Of a stretch of DNA of 64,000 nt, positions 19,893 to 29,275 are shown in pieces (the stretch's first letter is position 1; each line of letters begins with the position of its first letter). This DNA comes from Phaeodactylum tricornutum CCAP 1055/1 (taxonomy: Eukaryota > Bacillariophyta > Bacillariophyceae > Surirellales > Neidiaceae): the NCBI RefSeq assembly GCF_000150955.2, contig NC_011670.1:1-64000 (forward strand), given 5' to 3'. Made by a program: the position numbers and the translations under genes. The notes below the pieces were generated by a model. The model saw nothing but the letters and a program-made list of their open reading frames with translations, was not told where the DNA came from and searched no databases.

Positions 19893-21446
19893 CTATTCCA
19901 AGGTAGGGTCTTGGAGATCTTGCGGTCTTTCTACATAGCTTGTACTGCTATTCACTTCTGTCGGAGTGGAAGACACAGATGTCGCCGCTCGCTTATTGTC
20001 TTCGTCCCAGTTAGTAAAGGGAGAAAGGGTTTTGATGAAGCTCAGCCAGTCGGCTGCTTGCAAGTGCCCTGTCGGACTCGTCTTTCCTGGACCGATTGGT
20101 ACAAACTTGCGAGCAAACAGCGATCCTTGCGATCGCGCTAATTTTCCAATCCGTGACAGATCCTTCATGCCTTCATGGTAGGATGTCGGATTACGCATAC
20201 CTTCAGACCAGTCTGTAAACGTAATCGGTCTTACCCACACTTCTGTAGACGAGTGGTTGATACCAGATTCGTCTCTCGGTCTCAGTATACCCAAAAGCGC
20301 GAGAACGGTAGGAAAATACATCTCGTCCGATGCATTAATTTTGGCAAAAGCGTTCCATAGTTGGTCCGAGGCTCGCATGTTAGCGTCCACTCGTAACACG
20401 GCCGCCGCGTGAGGGCGACTCAAGCACAACCATTGGTCAGCTTTCCATCGGTACTGGCCAGGAATGTTACGAGTAATACCACCAAATTGGTCGTCCTCGT
20501 ATTTATTCCTGGGTGTTTCTTCCTCACTACGATGTCTGGCGTTCAACCACGAGACCTTCCATGTGTTCGGTATTGGTTTTGAATTGCCCATGAGTGTGGA
20601 GGTTGACGACACTGTCTTCATCTCCGAAGCAGAATTCATCGTTTCTTCAGGTTGCTGGGCTGCTCCGAACAAGGCCGTTTCGCATTCTTCCAAGGTTGCT
20701 ACTGGTATGCACGTTTCACTCACAAAAATGAACTTGTCGATGGGAGGAATCGTATTGGAGGTGTCGACGTCCTTTTTCTTGGTCATGAGAAAGCGTTTGG
20801 TCGCAAATCGTGGATCGGTCTCCGTATCGTTTACGGTTGCAATGTGCATACCGGCTTTGAGTAGATCAATCATGGCACGGGTAATTTGCACCGATCCCCA
20901 TGCTGGTGTATGAGTCAGGTACTCCGGTTCGGCGTACGAGTGTCCACGACCCATAATTGGCGGTTTGGTCAAAAGACGTGACTTGACAAAGCCGCTTTGT
21001 ACCCTTTCGGGATACTTGGCGTGGCAGAGCATACTGACGTGAGAAGCTCCCGTCTGAGCCCAAGTCCTCCAAATTTCTTCGTAGGGTATCTCATCGATGA
21101 TGATTGCTAGCAAAGCCACGTGAAAGGGGCGTTGGTAGAGGTTGGGTGGTTCCTGGGACGGTCGTTGGTAGGGCGCCATACGATAGCCAAAGCGATACAA
21201 GGCGTCCATCGGGTTCTGATCGTTTCGGCGTCCACGTCCTCGCTCACCAGTGTCTCCCTTTCTCACATCCCGAGACAACGGAGCTTCGTAACGCGGACGT
21301 GTACGAGGCGGATCGGGTCGGTAAGAATCGGAGCGGCCCCGTCGGCGATCGTGCGACGAGGAATTGCTGTTATTGGTAGACGACGAAGCCGCAGCGGCAT
21401 TCTTCGCCGTCTTTTGTAAATTGTTCAGCGCTGCAGCAAAATCCAT
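19893..21446 (-). CDS. Core-2/I-branching (GT14-like) glycosyltransferase family protein
   Basis: 517 residues in one exon. The first about 85 residues are low complexity, Ser/Asn-rich and then Arg/Gly-rich. The rest matches the Branch/DUF266 fold: a VALLAIIIDEIPYEEIW strand-helix, HVSMLCHAKYP, a GSVQITRAMIDLL helix, KFIFVSETCIPV, SWLNARH, and a WKADQWLCLSRPHAAAV block, with TVLALLG near the end. Known members are Golgi type II membrane enzymes that add GlcNAc in beta-1,6 linkage. Many plant and algal relatives have no proven activity. No signal anchor or signal peptide is visible at this start, so either an upstream exon is missed or the protein is cytosolic. It is convergent with USP5. Confidence 0.8.
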   Translation of the reverse strand: MDFAAALNNLQKTAKNAAAASSSTNNSNSSSHDRRRGRSDSYRPDPPRTRPRYEAPLSRDVRKGDTGERGRGRRNDQNPMDALYRFGYRMAPYQRPSQEPPNLYQRPFHVALLAIIIDEIPYEEIWRTWAQTGASHVSMLCHAKYPERVQSGFVKSRLLTKPPIMGRGHSYAEPEYLTHTPAWGSVQITRAMIDLLKAGMHIATVNDTETDPRFATKRFLMTKKKDVDTSNTIPPIDKFIFVSETCIPVATLEECETALFGAAQQPEETMNSASEMKTVSSTSTLMGNSKPIPNTWKVSWLNARHRSEEETPRNKYEDDQFGGITRNIPGQYRWKADQWLCLSRPHAAAVLRVDANMRASDQLWNAFAKINASDEMYFPTVLALLGILRPRDESGINHSSTEVWVRPITFTDWSEGMRNPTSYHEGMKDLSRIGKLARSQGSLFARKFVPIGPGKTSPTGHLQAADWLSFIKTLSPFTNWDEDNKRAATSVSSTPTEVNSSTSYVERPQDLQDPTLE

Positions 21447-21536
21447 GTCTACGCTAGGACCTTATCAAATCTGTACGCTCTCTTGTAAGCGCAAAGTATT
21501 CACCGGTGCAATGAGCGAGACAGATGCTATTTGATC

Positions 21537-21545
21537 TCACTGTCA
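21537..21545 (-). promoter_or_regulatory. TSACWGTSA motif upstream of the GT14-like gene
   Basis: TCACTGTCA on plus, TGACAGTGA on minus, 91 bp upstream of the minus-strand start codon. Confidence 0.4.
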
Positions 21546-21939
21546 AGCAAGAAGTCCTGGATTGATCTCGGATCCTTCATTGCGTGGACTGCGAGGAATG
21601 CAAACTGTGTCGCAAGCTCTTTGTCACTTCGGGTTGACAAACAGATACGCAAATGAAATATCAATTATGGAAATTTGTTTTTCCATATAACGCATCCGAC
21701 TCTAGGAAGACAAGGAATTTTTTATCTCGAACACGATGCTGTGACGTGAGTGATTTCAATCCCGCAAGTGTCTGATGCTCGCCCGCTCCCGAGACCATCT
21801 TTTCCAGTTACCCCCGTTACTAAAAGCCGTATCCTCTGTTTTGCGTACCCTTGTTCCAGTCAAGGCGCCGAACACGGCAACACTGAAGAGTAAAACCAGC
21901 GTTCAGTGGAATCCATCTGTCATCTTATCTACTCAAGAG

Positions 21940-22126
21940 GTGTGTTTGATCTGGTATCGTTATCGCTATAGATGTTTTCTCCAGTTAGATTTGTGTCTGA
22001 GCACAATTATCTTTTGATTAGAAAATCGAAGCGTCCTTGCAATCCAGAGTCGTCCAATTATTTGGCTTATAACTCGTCGCTTTCCTTTGATCTCACGTGT
22101 CTCTTTCTACCTTATCGATGTTTTAG
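21940..22126 (+). other. Candidate 5'UTR intron of RPS23
   Basis: A possible donor, GAG|GTGTGT, at 21940 and a polypyrimidine-rich acceptor, GTTTTAG, ending at 22126, 12 bp before the ATG. Ribosomal protein genes often carry an intron in the leader. This is splice-site evidence only. Confidence 0.35.
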
Positions 22127-22138
22127 AATTAAATCAAA

Positions 22139-22570
22139 ATGGGAAAGCCCAATGGAATCCGTACCGGTCGTAAGCTTCGAATCCACCGAAGAAACCAGCG
22201 TTGGAATGATTTGAAGTACTGCAAGGCCAACTCTGTCACCGCCATGAAGGCCAACCCCATGGGAGGATCCACCATGGCCAAGGGAATTGTGCTGGAAAAG
22301 ATTGGAATTGAAGCCAAGCAGCCCAACTCAGCCATTCGTAAGTGCGTCCGTGTGCAGCTCATCAAGAACGGAAAAAAGATTGCCGCCTTTGTCCCTCGTG
22401 ATGGTTGTCTCAACTACATTGACGAGAATGACGAAGTCTTGATTGCTGGTTTCGGTCGATCCGGACACGCTGTAGGTGATATTCCCGGAGTACGATTCAA
22501 GGTAGTCAAAGTTGCCGGTGTATCACTCTGGGCCTTGTATAAGGAAAAGAAGGAGAAGCCGCGTTCGTAA
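22139..22570 (+). CDS. RPS23: 40S ribosomal protein S23 (uS12)
   Basis: 143 residues, the full length of eukaryotic uS12, in one coding exon. It starts [18 protein letters not shown] and contains the [10 protein letters not shown] loop, whose proline is the one hydroxylated by OGFOD1-type enzymes, as well as [23 protein letters not shown] and the basic tail. It sits at the decoding centre of the small subunit and controls accuracy of tRNA selection. Confidence 0.98.
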   Translation: MGKPNGIRTGRKLRIHRRNQRWNDLKYCKANSVTAMKANPMGGSTMAKGIVLEKIGIEAKQPNSAIRKCVRVQLIKNGKKIAAFVPRDGCLNYIDENDEVLIAGFGRSGHAVGDIPGVRFKVVKVAGVSLWALYKEKKEKPRS

Positions 22571-22934
22571 ATATTATAGCACAAGCAGAACTTACTTACA
22601 GGTTACTATTGTAGTGTCTGCAGTAAGATTCCATGGTCTAGCCTTGATGGTGTTTTTTGTGGCTTCACAGAAAGTCAAATAATGGCTGCGACGACGACAT
22701 TGCATCGTACAGGTTTCGTGACGGTCGATACGTCCACAGGATTGCATTTGCTATACTCTGATTTGGAAGATGCTGCGGTCTAGATATTTTAAGGTGTATT
22801 GTCGAGACCTACTTAACTTTGGTCACGAATCGCTTTCTGTACGACGGGTGTCTGAAATGAATTGTGCGTTTAGCTTGGATTAGCTTGGACGAGATCCACA
22901 AAATAGCTTGGTGTCCAAGACATTGCGATTCTCC
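22571..22934. other. Intergenic, convergent 3' flanks
   Basis: 364 bp between the 3' ends of RPS23 and the DUF3727-like gene. Nothing was recognised. Confidence 0.5.
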
Positions 22935-23729
22935 TTAGGGCATCATGTCATCATCCGGTTCATCCTGAAATTCCAGGAAAAGCTCTTCCAAAATAGGCAT
23001 GACCTTGTCCGACTCTTCTGGCGTCAAGAGTATACGATTATCGGGCTGCGACGGGTCTACTTTGCCAACCAACAGGATCGGGTCCAACAAACGAACAAGG
23101 TTGAATTCCTGGTTACGGTGCTCAAACGTCAGCAACACCTCGACTTCTTCTTCGTCGTCTTCGTCCTCCATCGACGACTCATCGCCTTCTTCAAAACGTT
23201 GCAGCGCCTCTTCGTCATCGTCGTCCTCGAGCTCACCAACCAAGGTGAGGGTTTGTGGAGTCCGTTGCAAGACGAGCTCTTCCCCAAATTCTTCGGCAAC
23301 AATCGATTCGGCCATGGGAAAGATGTCATCCATGAGGGCATCGTCCAATTCAACCGGAACGAGCTGGTCGTCATCGCCAAAATAGCACAGGGCGACGGAA
23401 TAGTCGCAAGGGACGCCAATAGTGTACTCAATGCCGTCGACAAAGGCGACCGAATCGGCGAAGCATTCAATGAACGAATTGCCGACGACATCAACAAACG
23501 GCGTCGGAACGCCTTCCATATCTTCAGGAACTCGTTTCAGCGTTGGCATGTTGCCGTCCTTGGCCATATTGACTCCAAATAGTATTTGTCGTGCCGAGAC
23601 AAAAGCAGTCGGGCTACTTGTCGTCATCGGAAGAAGCCGAGACGCTGAAGCCGGAAAGACGAATGCGTCGAGATGTGTTAGGGATACCAGAGCCACCAAA
23701 AGAAAAAGCCCAGCATCGGAGGCTTTCAT
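22935..23729 (-). CDS. Plastid-targeted DUF3727-like protein
   Basis: 264 residues from the Met at 23729. An upstream in-frame Met at 23852 is rejected because the inner start gives a clean signal peptide, MKASDAGLFLLVALVSLTHL, followed by DA|FVFPAS. That is a bipartite plastid presequence with Phe at +1. The mature part reads like the cyanobacterial and plastid DUF3727 family: a YTIGVPCDYSVALCYF strand, a long acidic linker (Asp/Glu runs at about residues 165-200 of the mature protein), then LLTFEHRNQEFNLVRLLDPILLVGK and an acidic C-terminus. The family's function is not established. It is head-to-head with ORC4. Confidence 0.75.
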   Translation of the reverse strand: MKASDAGLFLLVALVSLTHLDAFVFPASASRLLPMTTSSPTAFVSARQILFGVNMAKDGNMPTLKRVPEDMEGVPTPFVDVVGNSFIECFADSVAFVDGIEYTIGVPCDYSVALCYFGDDDQLVPVELDDALMDDIFPMAESIVAEEFGEELVLQRTPQTLTLVGELEDDDDEEALQRFEEGDESSMEDEDDEEEVEVLLTFEHRNQEFNLVRLLDPILLVGKVDPSQPDNRILLTPEESDKVMPILEELFLEFQDEPDDDMMP

Positions 23730-24007
23730 GATTACGACAAGAGATCTGCTCGTATTTGCAAAATGGCTGTAAGGAGGGATGCAATGATCGCTCAAGGTCA
23801 AGATTCCTTGACGGAAAGCTTGCCGTGATGAGAGTACTTCCAGTAGTGTCAAAGAAGTACGTGATCGGTTTTCGTATCATTGATGGTACCATACCGGTAT
23901 TCATTTTGGATGGATCTCGAGTTGGAGAATCTATTCTTTGTAGGTTTGCGATCTTTATACTCACAAGAAAGAATCTACGACAGACGCTCCGTGGTTCCAC
24001 GAAACAA

Positions 24008-25951
24008 ATGGATCACGAATATTGCGTGACTCGCCGAACGGAATCGGAAAGCATATTTTCCGCATTGCACGGAGTGAATCGACCATGGGGAGCAGCAGCA
24101 CGCATTGTGCTTCCGACGGCAAATATAGACCATCTCCCGTCTTTTTTCATGACTGTTGTTCCGGAGACTCCCGTCGGTAAGGGAGAGAACGAGTGCAAGT
24201 CCCAATCACAGACACACAATCTATCCAGCTTCATTGCCTACTTAAATGATGTTCTGTACAACTTATCCGATGCTGCCGTTTACGGCTGTCGAACTCGCCA
24301 AAGATCGCTCTGGCGGAAAAATTCGCCGCCTGCGGATTCTTCAGTCGTCAAGGAGTACGCACCACCTCATTTAGAGTCGCAGTTTGAAGCAATGTACCGT
24401 ATGTTCCGTCCCTGCCTCGTCCAACGTGACGAGCACGTGAACGCTTCAGCCATTGTGCAAGGCTGCCGAGGCAGTGGCAAGACCTTGCTGGTGAATCAGT
24501 GCTTTCAGGCTTTGCGAGATGAGCTAGATGCACAGTCTCACGCCACACCACCCTTTCGAGTCGTGCGCGTCCACGGGTTGCTCGTGCCGGGTGACAATGT
24601 TGCACTGGTCGTACGAGAAATGCTAAACCAGCTTGCCAACGCAGCATTCGAGGAGAGTCAAACAGATCTGGAACGACAGCAACAACAAGAACAACAGGAA
24701 ATGGAATACAATACCGATGAACCATTATCCAAACGTGCCAAATCTTCTCGAAGTCGACTGGAACGCTTCTTCCAGCTACAGTCGCAAAAGGCATCGTTCG
24801 TCAACAACATTCAACTTTTCAACGAAGTGTTGCAGATTGCCAAGGACGACAATATTCCTATCGTAATTGTTCTGGATGAGCTCGATCTTTTTCTGGGACA
24901 ACAGAAAGCGACGGCAAATTCTTTGGATAGTGGTTTGACGGAGCATAAAGATCGACAACTGTTACTTTATCACCTTCTCGATCGCGTAGCTTCCGACGGT
25001 TCATCTGTGTGCTTTGTCGGTATGACCTGCCATCTAGGCCTCATCGGTTTACTGGAAAAACGAATTCGTAGTCGAGCCGAGGGTACATCTCAATTTCTTC
25101 AATTTGGACCGTGCACGTCCATCGGCAAACTTCGCGATATTGTGTCGTGCAAGTTGGAATCGACACGAAAAGACCACTATGATGCGGCTTATCAGCCATC
25201 GCTTTACCACGAAATTCGCGCACTCCTGACCAAACCTGCAGAAGACGACAATCATCCCACAAGGAGACGAGTTTATAATGCTTTCGTGCGGGATTGCATG
25301 TTGGGTCAAGATGTTCGCTGGTTCAGCCGCGTCTTGACATTCGCGATTACAAACTATCGGATGGATTGCTTGGCCGCCATGGAAGGTGATGCTAGCTCAT
25401 CGGCATCTCCGATTCCAACATTTGATGCCGAATACCTCTTGGAAGCATTGGCCGATATGGGAGGATCCTTGGCATCTGAATCGGGAGAACGCGACCTGGT
25501 GATAGTAGAGGATGTGGCTGTCGATCCCCGTATGCAAGCCTTGCGAGATTTGTCGGGCCCGCAAGCAGCGCTGGTATTGGCTACGAGGCGAATTCTATCC
25601 CGGGACAATCGCCGGGAGCAAAGCAACGCCGTTTTGACGCTTGAACGCATGTTGGAAGAGTACCTTGGCTCGTACAAAGGTAGTTCAAATCGGTATTCCA
25701 AACAAGTTCTGACCAAGGCTTTTGTTGACTTGCTTAGTGTTGGCCTGCTACGTCCCGCTTCAGATCATAGCGGTGGGGCACCCCTGCAGTACCAACATGA
25801 TCGTTCCGTCTTGGATTTGGAGCCGTCTCTTTTGCAAGCTGTTCCTTTGCAGCTAACGGTTGACGTGTATCGCGAATTGGAAGGAGCGATAGCTCAGAAC
25901 ATTATGGGTTGTTCGACTGCTCTCCGAGAGTGGGGGCGAAAGATGAACTAG
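24008..25951 (+). CDS. ORC4: Origin recognition complex subunit 4
   Basis: 648 residues from the Met at 24008. The frame is open back to 23756, which would add 84 unconserved residues and leave only 26 bp to the divergent neighbour, so I prefer the inner start. It has an AAA+ fold: a Walker A-like GCRGSGKTLL, a Walker B IVIVLDELDLF, and the sensor region with the ORC4 hallmark VCFVGMTCHLGLIGLLEKRIRSR. The C-terminal winged-helix region ends near residue 640. An acidic/Gln-rich insert (QQQQEQQEMEY) lies between Walker A and B. ORC4 is part of the ATPase ring that loads MCM at replication origins. Confidence 0.92.
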   Translation: MDHEYCVTRRTESESIFSALHGVNRPWGAAARIVLPTANIDHLPSFFMTVVPETPVGKGENECKSQSQTHNLSSFIAYLNDVLYNLSDAAVYGCRTRQRSLWRKNSPPADSSVVKEYAPPHLESQFEAMYRMFRPCLVQRDEHVNASAIVQGCRGSGKTLLVNQCFQALRDELDAQSHATPPFRVVRVHGLLVPGDNVALVVREMLNQLANAAFEESQTDLERQQQQEQQEMEYNTDEPLSKRAKSSRSRLERFFQLQSQKASFVNNIQLFNEVLQIAKDDNIPIVIVLDELDLFLGQQKATANSLDSGLTEHKDRQLLLYHLLDRVASDGSSVCFVGMTCHLGLIGLLEKRIRSRAEGTSQFLQFGPCTSIGKLRDIVSCKLESTRKDHYDAAYQPSLYHEIRALLTKPAEDDNHPTRRRVYNAFVRDCMLGQDVRWFSRVLTFAITNYRMDCLAAMEGDASSSASPIPTFDAEYLLEALADMGGSLASESGERDLVIVEDVAVDPRMQALRDLSGPQAALVLATRRILSRDNRREQSNAVLTLERMLEEYLGSYKGSSNRYSKQVLTKAFVDLLSVGLLRPASDHSGGAPLQYQHDRSVLDLEPSLLQAVPLQLTVDVYRELEGAIAQNIMGCSTALREWGRKMN

Positions 25952-26046
25952 CGAATGGTAAACAGCCTATGCCAAAACTGCACCTATTGCTCTGTATTAA
26001 ATTTCCATCTTGATAGATAGAGAACAACAAGACACACCTTCCAAAT

Positions 26047-28791
26047 CTACATTACCGAAAATGCTGGAATTGGCTGAGCGGACGATACCTCGGTAATCAT
26101 TGCACCGCCTTCCCCTGCAGCTATGTTTGTCCGAATTGTGGGCGGATTCATTCGATTGACTTCGTCTAGCGTAAGTAGAACGCTTTGCAGCGCCTCCTGG
26201 TCGATAGGTTGTCCCATGAGGCGCAGAAATTGCTTGACATGCGAAAGCGCCATGTCTGTGCTCAAATTCAAAAAATGATCGGACATGAATTGTTGGATCC
26301 ATTTAGGCAATTTCGATCGTTTGTCATGGCGATTATATCGACTGTCTGCAAAGATCATCAGCCCATAGTCGGTCTTACTTCGAATGACACGACCAACACA
26401 CTGTGAAGCTTGGCGAATGGCGTCAAAATTTAGAAAGTCTTGTTCACGAATCTGGTAGTGTGTCTGAAGATACTCCAGTCTAGCTCTGAGGGTATGCGAA
26501 AGAGTGTACTGAAAGGGAACACCAAACATAATCACAGCTCGTCCGTAATGTCGATCAAAGTTGATACCTTCCGATACTTTTCCCCGTGCTACTGATAGAA
26601 AAACGGCGCCCCGCCCACAATCACAGGCTCTGCGGTAATTGTCCAAAGCTAAGGTGGTTTCGACCACATCTTTGGTTTCTATAAAAACAAGCTTCGATTT
26701 GGTCAACTCTCGTAGAATTCCGATCGCATCCCACTCACTGATCAGGGATTCCATATAACTGTACGATGTGAAGAAAGCAACCACGCCATCAGGGATGGTA
26801 CTGCACAGTTCGACCAACATGGTTCCATAATTTCGAATGACACCCATGTCACCTCGGTCTTCGTACTTTGTAGATACCGCCAGCTGATCCGATCCTTTCG
26901 TGATCACCAGTGGGCGAATACATGGACGGAACGTAGACATGGACAGCGACTCGGAGACACAAGGTTCAAACTGCAACAGTTTGGGATAGAGATCAATGGG
27001 TGACAGTGTTCCCGATGTGATGATCACGCTCCCGAATCGCTTGAAAAGAGGTGCAATAGCCAGTGACGAATCCAAACAAACAAGTTGAATTACAGGGTCC
27101 GTAGCCCCTGGAATGGAGGACCCGTTCGGCTCCATGATAATAGCAAACTTGGCGACTCCTTCACTGTAAGCAGCAAGTAGACTTGAAAAGTCCGCAACGT
27201 CTGTCAGTGAATTAAAATCGTCCAGATTCGAAACTTGCAGGGTGCGTAGCAAGGACGATAGCCGGGAATAGGCAAACCGCAAAGGCTTGGCTTCCAGACT
27301 GGTACCATTTGTCATGCGATGTAAGAATGCTAGCGGCGTTTCACTCCGCACACCTCCATTCGGCCCTGCAACGGAACGCAGCCTAGCTTTCAAATGCTCC
27401 ACGACTTTTTTCATAAATCCTATAAAGTGTTCGGCTCGACGAATGTTGCCGGGTACGGCTTCATTCAAAACATCAGGATTGAGCACATTCTGTATTCCAG
27501 AGCACAGGTGAATGTGAGACAAAAATATTTATACTATGGGAAGGATAACCAGTGTCGGACCAAGAAAAAAACGTACGCTTGTGAGTCCAGCATCATTCGC
27601 CGGCGCATCCAGTAATCCTTGGTCAATCAAGCCGTTGACGAGATTTTGGTACTCGGTCTGCAACCTTTGATTGTCAGATGCTTTCAGGCGAGACACTTCT
27701 GATGACAAGCGTCCAAGAGAACGTGTAGCTTGTTCCAATCCTCGGTCGTTGATGGTCACTGATAACGCTTCAATGCATACACTATCAATGTTGTGGGCTT
27801 CGTCAAACACCACGATACTTTCGGCTTCGAGTTCTTTCGAAACCATTTTGGCTACATAACGAGAAAAGGAACAGCAGAGTGTAAGCGCGTGAACCTCAAG
27901 GATTGTACAAAACGCAGCCTCAAGCGACGTACCAACTTTTGGATCAAGCATGTACTGATAGTTGAATACGAGTATATTGGCGTGATTAATGGCTTGCCGA
28001 GTCAGATAATATGGACACCATCCACGCCGCTTGCCCCACTTCTGCAGCTCTTCCAAATCGTACACGCCACTGGGCATTGAAGTGGACTCGCCTGCAGCAT
28101 GAAAATTATCATAATAGCTGCAGGTTTCGATCGAGCCCGGACGCTTCTGTGCTTCTTCCAAAACCCAGCTCGCCGTTAGACTTCGGCAAGCCGCATCGAC
28201 GGCTTCCCGATCGCTTTCGGCCATGACTCGCTCGTGAACACACATATTCCGTCGACTGCTTAAACACAATGCTAGAGCCCCGCTTCCACCAGCTCCGCGA
28301 CCGTCCGAGATCGGTCCCATGGGAGGTTTTTGTAAATTGGCGGTATAGACCTTTCGAGGCTTCTTGCGATTGGGCGAGCCATTGCTGGTAATGTGGGTGA
28401 TGGCAGTGACGTTTACATCCCCGCTACTGCCCGCAACCGGAACGTTTTCAATATCCCCGTCAGTGTCCATTGGCAAGATGTTTTCTTCCTGGTGCCGTTG
28501 TAGTTCTTGCGACCGGTACGCTAAAACTGTCGCGAGTTCTTCCATAACGTGATTCATTTCCGGAACGGTTCGAGTGCAATACACGAGCTTACCCGCCGAC
28601 GGATTCGCAAACTGGTAGGAAGTAATCAGCGATAGCAAACATACGGTTTTTCCCGTTCCCGTAGGCATCTCCAGGAGACAGTGCCCACCTGCGTCCAGCG
28701 ACTGTTTCAGTGCTCGCATGTACTGATGCTGCTCAAGGTAGATGCGATCGTACGGAAAGAACACATCCAGGCCGTCCAAATCGAATCTCAT
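26047..28791 (-). CDS. XPD: TFIIH DNA helicase XPD/RAD3 (ERCC2)
   Basis: Three exons, 28791-27933, 27851-27577 and 27489-26047, give 858 residues (human has 760). Intron 1 (27852-27932, 81 nt) is a multiple of three and has no stop. Intron 2 (27490-27576, 87 nt) does contain a stop. The protein starts MRFDLDGLDVFFPYDRIYLE, with Walker A MPTGTGKT, DEAH box VVFDEAHNID, and helicase domain 2 motifs SVARGKVSEGINF and QCVGRVIRSKTDYG. All four 4Fe-4S cysteines can be placed, in NMCVH, AACRSL, ETCSYYD and WCPYYL. The extra length is mainly an about 80-residue polar insert before the first of these. XPD opens DNA in nucleotide-excision repair and anchors the CAK kinase in TFIIH. Confidence 0.95.
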
Positions 28792-29275
28792 TTTGACGCC
28801 TTTTTCACACCTTCCGCTTATGCAAAGCTTTCAGGAATTGCCTATGAAGAGAACGGTCAATTCCTCATTGATGACTGACAAGACTTGTTTCTGTTTACGG
28901 TAATGAAGTCTCTCGCAATCCTTTTGCAATAGATCGATCGATCGACAGAATGGAAGCAACTTTTGATTACTTACTGTTACAGTTATTGTGTATAGGTATA
29001 CTCTTTCTATTTATATATTTGCAGAAAATCATAGTTTTACAAACCGGGTTCCCTACTAGAACCTTCATTCTTTGTAATTTCTCTCGAACATTTCAATTTG
29101 CGTATGTTGCTGAATTTTTCCTTTTTTGCCTTTTGACCGAAAGCTATCTTACTTACTACCTACCCAGCCACCGACAGCCTGTTTTCTATAGTACTGGAGC
29201 AAGACCAGAGTATAGAATTTGCTGCTGTTATAGCTTAATTGGAGACCGGGTTCCTTTAATGTCATTTAATGTTGT
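28792..29275. other. Intergenic between two minus-strand genes
   Basis: XPD promoter and the 3' flank of the PNUTS-like gene. A plus-strand frame that begins here (28950) runs antisense into the next gene and looks like a shadow. A short GATCGATCGATCGA run lies at about 28933. Confidence 0.5.

Larger units (their letters stand above)
21447..22138. promoter_or_regulatory. Divergent promoter region, GT14-like gene and RPS23
   Basis: About 690 bp between start codons. A TCACTGTCA motif at 21537-21545 lies 91 bp upstream of the GT14-like start. A candidate 5'UTR intron precedes RPS23. Confidence 0.5.
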
